Of a DNA stretch of 64,000 bases, positions 1-12,500 are shown in pieces. Position 1 is the first letter of the stretch; the number at the start of each line of letters is the position of its first letter. This stretch comes from Garcia nutans. Taxonomy: Eukaryota; Streptophyta; Magnoliopsida; Malpighiales; Euphorbiaceae. A model generated the notes under the pieces. That model made no database searches. It saw only the letters and a list, made by a program, of their open reading frames with translations, and had not been told where the DNA came from. The stretch lies in contig CANTUV010000035.1 of assembly GCA_947685225.1 (NCBI GenBank), positions 2,239,501 through 2,303,500 on the forward strand. Reading direction: 5' to 3'. Both the position numbers and the translations under genes were made by a program.

Positions 1-662
1 AATGAGATTTGAAATCTTATTCGTGAATAAATCTGGTTTATGCACTAATAATATGACGAATGACAATAAACTGGTAATCACTAATAATATAAGTTTATAA
101 CCTTCTTATAGAAATTCCATGATATTATTACCATAAGAACTTTCAAAGATTTAATTGCTATGCTATATACTTTATGCTGAGACATAGCTTAGGGATAATT
201 GTATATTTTTTAGACAATAGACTCTAGCACTAATTCCTCCATTATCATTATGATACGAAAAAAAAAACTGATATTCACTTGTCACATGGATGGTGCAAGC
301 AACAAAAACCACCCCTACACTCAGTCAACACAAAGTTCACCTGTAAAACATTTTGTAACCTTCATTCAATGTAAATATGAAACAGTCAAGCCACCATTAA
401 AAGTCTTAATACACTAACTGCCCACTCTGCAAGTTGTTTACAAATTACAACATCATATAAATAACATATACAATTAATTGCATGAAAGACAAAGCTTTAA
501 GGCTTTAGTCTAATTTAAGTTAACCATGCATGCAAATAAGTATTTGCTAGCGTGTACAAGGTAGAGAGCCTGTTTGGCGTGTTAGCTCATCTTCTCACTT
601 CTACTTCAATTCCTTATCTTCTTTTCATATTCTCATTGCCTTCTCTTTTCTGCTTTTTCTTA
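1..662 (+). promoter_or_regulatory. Upstream region of the ABCG10-like gene with TATA and RY motif candidates
   Basis: No coding segment is seen here. A TATA-like TATAAATA lies at 456-463, about 200 bases before the first in-frame ATG at 663. An RY-type motif CATGCATGC lies at 525-533; RY elements are known B3-factor binding sites in seed-expressed promoters, but a function here is only inferred. An open stretch continues upstream of the ATG to about 552, with no ATG in it, so it is treated as leader. Confidence 0.35.
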
Positions 663-2480
663 ATGAAACTACCAAGAAAAGCTCCTGATTCTGCTAGAAA
701 ATTAACTCAATATAGAATTAAAGCAAAGAAAGTTTCTTACAGACTATCCCATCAGGTTGATGCATGTAATTGGCTTCCATGGAGGACGGCAGCTAATAAT
801 GCCTACATATTGAGAAATGTGAATTGTGAAGCTAGACCAGGGGAGATTTTGGCAATTGCAGGTCCAAGTGGAGCTGGAAAGACCACATTGTTGGAGATAC
901 TCGGCACAATCCCACCTGGTAGAGTCTCTGGTCAAGTTCTTGTAAATGAGCAGCCGATGGATACTAGATGTTTTCGGAGTTTCACAGGTTATGTCGCACA
1001 AGATGAAGTTCTTTTCCCACTTCTTACTGTTGAAGAAACTCTCTTGTATAGTGCTCGTCTCAGGCTGAAAGGCGAGTTTCAAACTGCTGCATCTAGAGTT
1101 AAGGAACTGCTGAAAGAGCTTGGATTGGAGCATGTTGCCAATGTCAGAATAGGCAGTGAATCAAACCGAGGCATTTCAGTTGGTGAGAAGCGTAGAGCAT
1201 CCATTGGTGTAGATCTCGTTCATGACCCAGATGTTCTTCTAATTGATGAACCAACATCAGGATTGGATTCAGCTTCATGTAGTTCTTTTGCTCAAATCTA
1301 TGGCTATAAAGCAAGGTAAAACAATCCTGTTAACCATCCATCAACCTGGTTTCCGAATACTTGAGCTGCTTGATCAGATTCTGTTATTATCAAATGGCAC
1401 TGTTCTTCACCAAGGATCCCTGCATCTTCTTGAGCAACGGCTAAGATTTGCTGATCATTCCATTCCTAGGCATGTTAATGTGCTTAAGCTCGCCATTGAA
1501 GTGTCAGAAGCCCTGGTCATGGACACTGAAGAAAGTGAAATAGAAGATAGTGAGATGGAACAAGATTATGAACAGATAAGAAGAAATCCCAACATTAGCA
1601 ATGTCAAGGATACTAAAATATGCTACTCCAATGGTCAACTTAAGGAGATTTTAGTACTAGTTCAGAGATTCTCCACCATAATTCGCAGAACCAATCAGCT
1701 ATTCATCGCAAGAATAATGCATGCAGTAGTTGCCGGGATTGTGCTTGGAACAATATTTATGAATACAACGAAGGACCCAAAGAAATACAAGCTACAAACT
1801 CAAATTGGATTTTTTGCCTTTAGCCTCACCTTCTTGCTGTCATCCACAACAGAAGGCCTGCCAATTTTCTTGCAAGAGAGAAGAATTTTAATGAGAGAAA
1901 CTTCAAAAGGAGCATATAGAATTTCTTCTTATGTCATAGCAAATACTCTTGTGTTTCTCCCATTCCTGTTAATTGTGGCACTCCTCTACAGCATTCCAGT
2001 ATACTGGCTAGTTGGACTGAGAAGAGAAATGGATGGGTTCATCTATTTCCTATTGGTAGTATGGATGGTTGTTTTGATGTCAAATTCTTTTGTTGCATGC
2101 TTTAGTGCTCTTGTGCCAAATTTCATTATGGGAACATCTTTGATTGCTAGCCTTATGGGCTCTTTTTTCCTCTTTTCTGGGTATTTCATAGCAAAAGAGT
2201 ACATACCCAAGTTTTGGATTTTCATGCACTATTTAAGCCTGTTTAAGTACCCATTTGAGTGTTTTATGATCAATGAGTATGGAGGAGGGAAAGGAAAGAG
2301 GAGATGCTTGGAGATTATAGAAGGAAAATGCTACATCTATGGCGAGGAATTTCTGATGCAACAAGGTTTGGAAGAATCAAAGAAATGGAGTAATGTAGGG
2401 TAATTTTAGGTTTCATTCTTGCATACAGATTTATTTGCTTCTTGATTCTGTGTTACAGATCACACAGAAACAGGATTTGA
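663..2480 (+). pseudogene. ABCG10: ABCG half-transporter, ABCG10-like, with two frameshifts
   Basis: Plant ABCG half-size ABC transporter (WBC type), intronless like its relatives. Members of this subfamily export lipophilic compounds or hormones across membranes as dimers. The ATG at 663 gives an N-terminus starting MKLPRKAP, which resembles Arabidopsis ABCG10. The nucleotide-binding domain comes first: Walker A GPSGAGKTT, Q-loop region GYVAQDE, Walker B VLLIDEPTSGLDSAS. It is followed by six expected membrane segments, with SSTTEGLPIFLQERRILMRE between segments 2 and 3 and LFKYPFECFMINEY near the end. Two reading-frame breaks are visible. Near 1275-1278 the D-loop region loses a non-multiple-of-three stretch, probably 5 or 8 bases, where relatives have SASALxVV. 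Near 2398-2401 one base is missing in a G run; the last helix continues in another frame to the TGA ending at 2480. The ABC signature reads SVGEKRR instead of the usual SGGE(R/K)RR. The gene is either a pseudogene or damaged by consensus errors; family assignment is secure. Confidence 0.85.
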
Positions 2481-3210
2481 AATTTTTTCCGCAACCAAAA
2501 TGGAAAATAAACTAAAGATAAACAGATACTTCTGGTCTTGTTTAATCATAATGGTTTACAATTTCCTTTTTTTTTTTTTAATTAACATTCATGCATACTT
2601 ATGCACTAGCTTTCTGCTTTCAAGATTTCAAAAGGTCATACAGATAGAGTTCAACACCCAGAAAAATAGTTTGATTTAGATCAAACCAGTCCACTCATTT
2701 ACAAGTGTCAAGTGGATTCAACCCTGAAAGCTTTCATTCTTTTTATTTCTGTAATTATCACAGATCATTTAAATTTATTCAATGAATGTTTTAATCAATT
2801 TGCATATGCATTTGTTGTTTGCACATTCAAAAGTGCTTCCCATAGGTAAACCAGAAATGAGAACTTAGCTAAAAAATGATGCTTGAGTGGAAACAATAGA
2901 GTACAAAAAAAAATTACACTATAGTGTAACCTCTTATCTTTTATTAACTCATTCTTAACTCGGCAACATCACTTGACAATAGATATTACATCAAGATGAT
3001 AAACCTTGGCTACACTATCAGTTACAAACAAGACAGCAAATAGATTATATTCAGCAAACTAACATGCATGAACAAGATTTGTACTCTAAATATCATACAG
3101 CATAAGAGAAAGTATGCCATCAAACCGTATCACCACCCTGTATGCCAAATTTCAAAAGTATATGAACACAAATAACATCATAAAAGGCGCAACCATAGAA
3201 GTCAATATGC
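2481..3210. other. Short convergent intergenic region
   Basis: This AT-rich spacer lies between the 3' ends of the ABCG10-like gene (plus) and the bHLH gene (minus). It contains a T run around 2568-2580 and presumably both 3' UTRs. I see no further gene or clear repeat. Confidence 0.4.
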
Positions 3211-4701
3211 TCACCAGACATCTCCAGACGAAGATGAAAAGGAAGGATCAAATAGAGAAACCCTTCGTCTCTTATGCGAAAAAGTGGATTTCAAAGAGAA
3301 CTCTTGTGAAGCAGAAAATTTGTCAAGTATGGATCTGATGGTCTTGTGGACAGAGCTTGCAAGAATTTGGTGAACTTCAGTATTTTCACTATGCCGTTCT
3401 TTGCAGCTGGTCATCACAAAAACGTTCTTTATCCTGCCTTCCAGGGTTGCAATCTCTGCCTTCGTTACTATCAAATGGAGCGCATCGAGTGCTTGTCTTA
3501 AATCAGATAGAAGTCCAGGCTTATAATCACAACTTAGTGATACCCTGATTATACAAGGGTCAACTTGCAACACATCTTCTTGTCCTTCAACTCTTAATTC
3601 ATCAATATCTGTTGGCATGAGAAGACCTTCACTAGCTTTTGTGGAACTACTCTTCAGTTCTTTCAAATGGCTTATAACTTCAGCAAGCAACGATGCCTTG
3701 TCCATCTGTGAGCTCAAATTGTCAATTAAGAAACCCTATTCAACAAGCCCATAAGCAGTAACTTTTTTACAAAAGCAGTAACTTTTTTACAAAAGCATTT
3801 AGACAAAAACTAATAATTCAACAAGCAGTCCTTCTATGCATAATATGCATGCACCTGTATTAGAAGTATGCAACAGTATACGACAGCAAACTTGTCAACA
3901 AGAACTTGAAAGCATCATAAAACGAAATAAGACCATTTGCCCATTAAAGTTTTTTATTATCAAAAAGCATATAATCACCATTACATGTGATGATCAAATT
4001 CAGTCAAGAAGAATTTTCAGTGGTAAACTATAAGCGGATAATTATAACCACAATTGGTACAATTTCATGACGTTAAAACTTTAAAAAATTCCCCTCAAAT
4101 TTATTTGGAATTTTAATGTAAGATTCTCCCAAATTAAAAAAAGTATAATCTTTTGAAAAAAAAAAGAAAAAAAAACACTATAAAATCAAAACTGGTGCAG
4201 ACCTTACCAGCATAACAAAACATTTCAACAGTCAGATCAATTAACTCATGTTATGATAAATACTATTACTATCTCCAAGTATGTTATCAAATTAAACCAA
4301 AGTATCATACTTCAAGAGGCAAAACCAAAAAAGTTATAGTCACCAGAACAACAACAAATGCATACCGTCTTGGCACCAGGTACTATCCTCCTAAGAGTAT
4401 CAAGATGAGAATTAATCCTGGCTCTACGCTTCCTCTCAGCTTCACAATGATTCCTCAAAGCCGAAATGCTTCTCTCTGCAGGTACCCCTTTTCTTCGAAC
4501 TCTTACAGTAGCCTCCACAAGCTCTCCTCTCTGACTATCCAAAACCAATGAAGAAGTTGAAAATGGCCCATTCCTTGTTTTGGGTTCAAATTCAGAATTC
4601 ATGAAAAACTCATCACTCAGTCCTTCTAAATCAGAGGTCAGCGAACTCGAACTACAAAAATGAGGTTCCATAGCTAATAAAGGGTGCTGCTTTACTTCCA
4701 T
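3211..4701 (-). CDS. bHLH transcription factor with ACT-like C-terminus (bHLH30/106/131-type clade)
   Basis: Two exons on the minus strand: 4366-4701 and 3211-3705, joined by a GT-AG intron at 3706-4365, giving 276 residues. The start at 4701 (MEVKQHPLLA) is preferred over an upstream in-frame ATG at 4863, whose extension is basic and low in similarity to anything recognised. The basic region begins RNHCEAERKRRARIN at about residue 83 and carries the HxxxERxRR-type E-box contacts. The helix-loop-helix follows (INSHLDTLRRIVPG, then MDKASLLAEVISHLKELK). The intron sits inside the loop, right after GAKT, a position common in this clade. The C-terminal half (VDPCIIRVSLSCDYKPGLLS onwards) looks like the ACT-like dimerisation domain of the family. 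It is a nuclear DNA-binding regulator; which member of the clade it represents is uncertain. Confidence 0.9.
3754..3793. repeat. 20-bp perfect tandem duplication in the bHLH intron
   Basis: The unit AGCAGTAACTTTTTTACAAA occurs twice head to tail (3754-3773 and 3774-3793). It looks like a recent slippage or replication duplication inside the intron, and it is not near the splice sites. Confidence 0.85.
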
Positions 4702-4916
4702 GGATAATGGGTAGGTGGTAAAAGAAGTATAGAATAACCAGGAGGAAGATTTGGTGGAGATGACCAGAAAGACAACTTCAAACGAACGTAGTTTTGGTAT
4801 GTTTGTAGTTGACAAGCTTGTTTTCCTCTTCTTTCTTCTTGTTCTTGTAGCTCTAACTTCCATCAGGCGAAGAAGAAGAAGAAGGAATTGTGGAGATTGG
4901 CTTATAATCTGATTCG

Positions 4917-4922
4917 TTTATA
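4917..4922 (-). promoter_or_regulatory. Candidate TATA box of the bHLH gene
   Basis: On the minus strand the sequence reads TATAAA here, about 215 bases upstream of the chosen ATG at 4701. The leader between them carries a GAA/CTT-rich run (about 4868-4885 on the plus strand). This is weak positional evidence only. Confidence 0.25.
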
Positions 4923-7719
4923 ATGGTCAGAGCAAACGACAATTAAGTGATATATTAGGTGGAAATTTTCTTTTTCCTTTTTCTTTTTTTTCTAATATTA
5001 AGTGGAAATTTAATTTAAAAAAAGTTTTTAATTAATTTTATTTATCTCAATAAAATTTTAATTTCATGTAATTGTTGAATTTTGTTTCTGGTAGGATCCA
5101 CTTCTCTATAAATAGTTATAGCAATACTATTATATAACTACTTTAAAATTTATAAGTAATTTTTTTACTTAAAATATAAATTTTTATATTATTAGAATAT
5201 ATAAATATTTTTTAAATTTTTTAAATAAAACTTATATTCTCTTGAATTAAAAATTTAAAAATGTTATCTTAATTATATGGTAAAATTAATTTTTATTTTA
5301 ATTAGACAAATGGATTTTTATTTATAACTAAAAATATTTTAATATTTTACTATTAAAATTGTTTTTAACAATAACAATAAAATAATTTTGTTAATAAAAA
5401 CAAATATAAAGACATTTAATTTTTTTAAAAAAAAATAAACTTATTAATTAAATTAAATATGAGAGACTAAGTTGTAATACATTATTTTTAACTCATGGCA
5501 GTATGAGAAAAAATTCAAATAAATAATTAAATGTTATTTATAAAATAATTGGATGCTCTTCCTTTTTTAATAAGTGCTATTCTAATTATATCATACAAAT
5601 TATATTTAAAAATAATATTTTCATATTAATTTTAAGAAAATAATAAATTATCTTTTTAAAATCAAGTCGATTATAAAAAAAATTTACTAAATTTTAATAT
5701 AACTGTATATTTATTATTTAAATTAATTTATTTTTTAATATTTTACATCACACTATTAACTTATTTTTAAATTTAGATACAACTTAATTATTATTATTTA
5801 ACTTTATAAATCTATATTTTCAAAAGTTGCTCCATTAATACTAATTAATAAATTTAAATTCAAAATTGATAGTTTGCAAACCAACTCAATTATCACTTAA
5901 TTATATATTGAAATTAAATTAAACTTTCTTTTAATAAAGTAAATCAAATTATTTCTAATAAAAAAAGGCAAAATATGACAAATGGCGTGTAAGATATATT
6001 TTTATTATATAAAAGAGATATTTTTTTTTATATAATTATATAAAAAATAAAGTTAATATTTCATTAATCTTGAATTAATAGTCATATTTTTTATTTCATA
6101 ATATAAAAAATATATATTTTTATATTATTATAACTATATTTTAATATTAAATATATTTATCAAATACTTTTAATAAATAATAATAAATAAAAATATAATA
6201 AAAATTTTAAATGTGAATTAATTTATTAAAATAATATTTAAATTATAATTTAAAGCTAATTAAATATATTCATAAATAATAAATTTATTATCATATAATG
6301 TCTTGAGGCCTAATTTTTATCAAAAAAAATATCTATTTATTACGAAAAGAGAAAAATACATTATGTGAAATTTGTTAAATTAAAAATAAATACTATTTTA
6401 ATTATATTGAAATGAGAATTTTACAAATAAAAAATTTATTTTATTGAAATTATCATTTTATGTAATTAATTTTTTAATTATATTATTATTAAAGAGTTAA
6501 TTGATAAAATAAATATATAATAAATTTAATATTGATAAATTAATAGATATTATATTAATTTATTTAAAATATTTTTTATAATTAAGAAAATATATTAATT
6601 ATTTTAATAATTATGCATAAATTAAATTCTAAGATTTTATATAAAGAAAATACTATATTTTTTTTAGAATTTCGAGTAAGAAAAATACAGAGTAAAAAAT
6701 GAAATAATTAAAAGGGGGTCAGAATTTTTGGTGTTGCATACAATCTCGTCTCCGGCGCCCACACTTTGAATGTTGTTTTGGAAGCTTGTGACGTGGGAAA
6801 TTTGTAAATTAGGCTAAAGGACGACAAAATATGTGGGACCCTTTGTCTAGCTGTTTCACTTTATTATGCACCCAATCACACCTTACCAAACCTCTCTTTA
6901 TCTTTGACATTTGGGATAATTATTAATTCAAACTTACTTTTTTTTTTCTTAATTTCCACTCGTTCCCTTTTTTTATATGTATTTTTGGACCATTTTGCTT
7001 TGCCTTGCCATCAATATTATCTTTTCAAAGTTTATATATTTATTATATTTTAAAAAATTAATTTTACTTATTATTCACTCCACTATCGGATAAAAAAAAT
7101 TATTTTATTTTAAATATTACTTTTAAATTTTAAAAAATATTAATTAAAAAATTTATATATTATATTTAATTAAATTTTTATTTAATAAAAAATAATTAAA
7201 GTAAGAAATATAAAAATAAATATTTAAATAAATTACAATAAAATTTTTAAAAAATTTATAATTACTCATTATTTTTTAATATATATATATTATTTTTATA
7301 CGATATTTAAAATAAAATAAAATAAATAATGTACAATCTCATAATAAATACACAATTTATTAAATAATAAATTTATAACTTATTATTCATCTATTATATA
7401 AAATACTTAAAAATAATTAATTTTAATTATATTTATTTATGAAATGAGTCGAATTAATAATTATACTGTAAATTGAATTTATAAAAATATAAATTAAATA
7501 TCTAAACATTTGCAAATATATTTATTTTTTGAGTGTAAATTTAAAAATATTACATATTTATCATAATTTTAATATTATTTAGTCAAAAAGTTATGATTAG
7601 TTGATAATTTTCTTAAAATTTTTTTATAATAAATTAGTCAAGAGCATTGCTTGGTTTCTTTACATATGTCATGAAAATTTTGAGAACAATGAAAGGTATT
7701 CACGAAAAAAAAAATCTTT
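4923..7719. other. AT-rich intergenic DNA with an old MITE-like copy
   Basis: No coding segment is supported. Most of it is extremely AT-rich. A less AT-rich patch at about 6715-6900 (ending in CAATCACACCTTACC-like sequence) stands out but shows no ORF or known motif. Around 6395-6640 lies a diverged copy of the repeat family also present at 19811-20083. Confidence 0.4.
6395..6640 (+). repeat. Diverged copy of a dispersed MITE-like family
   Basis: The segment aligns by eye with 19811-20083 in the same orientation. Shared blocks are a TATTGAAAT-type start, the TTAATTGATAAAATAAATAT block, and TATTTAAAATATTTTTTATA near the end. Clear terminal repeats and target duplications are no longer visible here. 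Confidence 0.45.
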
Positions 7720-8595
7720 TCACCAATTTTAAAAAAAAAATCTATCTAATTTTATTAATTTAAAAAAAATATATACAGTATTACTCTAATTCTTCGTAAT
7801 TTATTCTAATTCATATTAAAAAAAATTTCTATTATAAAATATTTTTCATTATATATTTTAAAATAGTTTGCACACTTAAATTTTGAAATCTGATTTGTAT
7901 TAATTTTTAAAGAAAATAAAAAGTTTATAGTACTGTCCTAACTCATATTCAAATGCTTCTTTTTGTTATAGCAAATTTTTCATTGTACTTTTTAAAATAA
8001 TCTGCTTACTTAAATTTTAAAATAAAATTTATTTAATTTATGTTGATTTTTAAATGAAAGAAAAAGTTTACAGTACTGACTTAACTCCCCATAATTTATC
8101 CTAACTCATATCAAAATATTTATTTCTGTTATAGAAAATTCTTTATTATATATTTTAAGATAGTCTGTAGTTTAAATCTTAAAATAAAATTTATCTGATT
8201 TATGTTGATTTTTAAAGGAAAGAAAAAATATACAGTACTATCCTAACTCTCTATAACTTGCCCTAACTGATATCAAAATATTTTTTCTATAAAAATTTTT
8301 TTATTATACATTTTAAAATAGTCTACACACTTAAATCTTAAAATAAAATCTGTCTGATTTTTGTTGATTTTTAAAGAGAATAAAAAGGTTAGATAACTCC
8401 CCTAACTTATCTTAACTCACATCAAAATATTTCTTTATGTTTTACAAAATTCTCCATTTCACTTTCTAAGATAGTTTGTATACTTAAATATTAAAATACA
8501 ATATATATAATTTATGTTTATTTTTAAAATATTCTAAAGTGAGCAAAACTGTCCTAATTTTTCATAATTTATTCTAACTCACATAAATATATATT
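7720..8595 (-). repeat. Left arm of an inverted tandem array, about six ~155-160 bp units in reverse orientation
   Basis: Anchor sequences of the type TACAGTACTGxCCTAACTC recur near 7773, 7924, 8067, 8228, 8387 and 8538, spaced 143-161 bases. Each unit also carries TTATAGxAAATTxTTCATTATA, a block TTTTAAAATAGTxTGCACAC, and TTATGTTGATTTTTAAA. These blocks are the reverse complement, in reverse order, of the units at 9550-13035. The units have drifted noticeably from each other. Confidence 0.8.
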
Positions 8596-9549
8596 TGCTA
8601 AATGTTGTAATGAATGAAACAGGTTCTAATATGATTTTTTTTATTTCTTATGAGCATTTATTAAAATTTTAAATTGAAATATCGAATAGTAATGTAGTTA
8701 TCTCTATTTACTATAGTGAAAAAATTAATATGAACACCTCAAAATATATTAGAGGGTGTACTGAATTTAAGATTATGGTTTAGAATTGTTTGAGTGTATA
8801 CATATGCAATTAGGACAAGTTATGAAAAATTATGGCAGATTGAGTTTTCAATGCATGGATATTATTTATTTATTCTCTTGACTAAAATTTAAAAATAAAA
8901 GTTATTGTAATAATTTAGACATTCAAAATAGGAAATCAATAACTTTCTTGATAGAAATAAAATTTATTTATTTTCACTTCTATTTTTATAACATCCCAAT
9001 TAAGCATGCTATATTATGTAAGTTATGATTCAGAGTTATTTGAATATATAAAGCACAGTTAGGGACATTGGAGAAAATAAATATTTTATATATTTTTACT
9101 TTTATATTATATAAATTTTCAATTAAGATTGATATATTATGCATATTATAATTCGGAGCTGTCTGAGTGCATGCATGTGTAATTTTGGCAAGTTAGGAGG
9201 AGTTATGACAAATTGAGTTTTTAATATTTGATCATGCTCAATATTTGTCGTAATTAATGTTAAATAGTTACTAAAATACATTAATATTAAACTATCAACA
9301 ACTGAATGAATAATAAAAATTTAGTTCAAATATTTCAATATGCACAATTACATCTCATCATCACTGTGATATAAATCAGCATATTTTTATATTGTATAAT
9401 ACCATATATTACATGTGATAATGTATCTTATATTCTTCATATTTTTTTAATTGTATTACCAGATATCACAATTTAGAGAAATAAAAAATTCAATAAATTT
9501 AGTAATAATATACCACAATCTGACATGTTGATAAAATAAAAAATTATAT
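8596..9549. repeat. Centre of the inverted array with three copies of a second repeat
   Basis: This segment separates the two arms and has no coding capacity that I can see. It holds a different imperfect repeat in the same orientation. The copies lie near 8755-8860, 8993-9075 and 9118-9230. They share an AATTAAGATTxTxxTTTATG-like start, GAGTxTxTGAGTGxATxCAT, and GGACAAGTTATGA...CAAATTGAGTTTT. The rest is AT-rich and unremarkable. Confidence 0.5.
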
Positions 9550-12500
9550 ATTAGTGTTATGTAATTTCATTAAAAACTAATATAAATTAGATAGATTTTA
9601 TTTTAAAATTTAAGTATACATACTATCTTAAAATATATAATAAATAATATTCTATAGCAGAAATAAATATTTTAATATGAGCTAGGACAATAATGTAAAC
9701 TTTTTTAAAAAAAATTAATATAAATTAAACAGATATTATTTTAAAATTAAAGTGTGCAGACTATCTTAAAATGTATAATTGAGAATTTTGTATAGTAAAA
9801 AAAAGTATTTTTATATAAATCAAGGCAAGTTATGTGGAGTTAGAGTAGCACTATACACTTTTTATTCCCTTTAAAAATCAACACAAATCAGACATTTTTT
9901 TATTTTAAAATTTAAGTGTGTAAACTATCTTAAAATATATAATAGAGAATATTTTACCGCAGAAAGAAATATTTTGAATTGAGTCAGGGCAAATTATAGA
10001 GAGTTAGGACAATACTATACATTTTTTCTTTCATTTAAAAATTAACAAAATCAAATAGATTTTATTTTAAAATTTAAGTATGTAGACTATTTTAAAATAT
10101 ATAATGGAGAATTTTTTTAGAGCAAAAATAAGTATTTTGATATGAGTTAAGGGCAAGTTATGGAGAGTTAGGATAATACTGTATACTTTTTTTTTATTAA
10201 AAATTAACATAATTCAGACAGATTTTATTTTAAAATTTAAGTGTACAGACTATCTTAAAATATATAATGGAGAATTTTCTATAGCTGAAATAAGTATTTT
10301 GAAATAAGTTAGAGTAAGTTATGGTGAGTTAGAGTAATACTGTATACTTTTTCTTTCCTTTAAAAATTAACATAAATTAGATAGATTTTATTTTAAAATT
10401 CAAGTGTACAGACTATCTAAAAATGTATAATCGAGAATTTCTACTACAGAAAAATTTTTTTTGATATGAGTTAGGGCAAGTTATAGAGAGTTAAAATAGT
10501 ATTATACACCTTTTATTCTCTTTAAAAATTAATATAAATCAGATATATTTTATATTAAAATTTAAGCGTGCAGACTGTTTTATAATTTATAATAGAATTT
10601 TCTATAGTATAAAAGAAGTATTTTGATATGAGTTAGAGTAAATTATGAGAGTTAGGACAATAATGTACACTTTTTCTTTTATTTAAAAATTAACATAATT
10701 CAGATATATTTTATTTTAAAAATCAAATATGAAGACTGTTTTAAACTATATAATAGAGAATATTTTATAGCAGAAAAAAATATTTTGATATGAGATAGGA
10801 CAAGTTATGGAGAGTTAGGACAGTACTGTACACTCTTTCTTCCCTTTAAAAATCAACATAAATCAGACAAATTTTATTTTAAAATTTAAGTGTGTAGACT
10901 ATCTTAAAATGTATAATGATGAATTTTTATAGCAGAATTAAATATTTTAAAATAAGTTAGGGCAAGTTGTGAGAGTTAGGACAGTTCTGTAAATTTTTTT
11001 AGTTAAAAATTAATAAAATCTGATGGATTTTATTTTAAAATTTAATTATGCAGATTATTTTAAAATATATAATGGAAAATTTTCTATAGCAGAAAGAAGT
11101 ATTTTGATATGAGTTATGGTAAGTTCTGGAGAGTTAGAGCAGTACTGTATACTTTTTGTTCCTTTAAAAATTAACATAAATCGGATAAATTTTATTTTAA
11201 AATTTAAGTGTACAAACTATCTTAAAATATATAATGGAGAATTTTCTATAATAGAAAAAAGTAATTTAATATGAGTTAGAGTAAGTTATGAAGAGTTAGG
11301 GCAATACTGTATATTTTTTTCTTTAAAAATTAAATAAATCAAACAGATTTTATATTAAAATTTAAGTGTGCAAAATATCTTAAAATATATAATAAAAAAT
11401 TTTCTATAGCCGAAAGAAGTATTTTGATATAAGTTATAATAAGTTATGGGGAGTAAAGGCAGTACTGTACGATTCAATATTTAAATTGAATTAAGAATTC
11501 AATAAATAAATTTTATTTAATAAATAAACTTTAATTAATAATAAATTTTAATTAATAATTCAATAAATAAATGCTATTCATTAATTAAATGATAGATTAA
11601 TTCTTCTATTATTATTTATTCTATTATTATTGATAATTTATTTCATTCTATTATTATTTATTATTATTATTTAATTATTTATTATTATTTAATATTCTAT
11701 TTATTTATATATAATATTCTATTTATTTATATATAATAATAAATATAATAATAGTTAGGGCAGTACTGTACACTTGTTCTTTTCTATAAAAATTAACATA
11801 AATCAGACATATTTTATTTAAAAATTTAAGTATATAGATTATCTTAAAATATATAATGGAGAATTTTTATAGTAGAAATAAGTATTTTTTATATGAGTTA
11901 GGGCAAGTTATAGGGAGTTAGGGCAGTTCTAAACTTTTTATTCCCTTTAAAAATCAATATAAATCAAACAAATTTTATTTTAAGATTTAAGTGTGCAGAT
12001 TTAAGTGTGCAGTCTATCTTAAAATGTATAATGAAAATTTTTTTATAACAGAAAGAAGTATTTTGATATGAGTTAGGACAGTTCTGTAAACTTTTTTTCT
12101 TTAAAAATCAACAAAATTAGATGGATTTTATTTTAAAATTTAAATTTGTAGACTATTTTAAAATATATAATGAAGAATTTCTATAGTAGAAAGAAATATT
12201 TTGATATGAGTTAGGGCAGTTCTGCAAATTTTTTATTTTTTTAAAAATCAACATAAATTAGTTAAATTTTATTTTAAAATTTAAGTGTACAAACTATCTT
12301 AAAATGTCTAATGAAGAATTTTCTATAGCATAAATAAATATTTTGATATAAGTTAGGGTAAGTTATGGGGAGTTAGGGGTAGTACTGTACACTTTTTTTT
12401 CCTTTAAAAATTAATATAAATCGGACATATTTTATTTTAAAATTCAAGTTTACATACTATCTTAAAATTTATAATAGAGGATACTCTATAGAAAAAAGAA

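Noticed and set aside
552..662. Upstream extension of the ABCG10-like frame
   Set aside because: It begins at GTG, has no ATG before 663 and reads as hydrophobic AT-driven sequence; ABCG10 relatives start at the position matching 663.
3114..3338. Plus-strand frame over the bHLH 3' exon
   Set aside because: It is antisense to a well-supported exon and has no recognisable domain.
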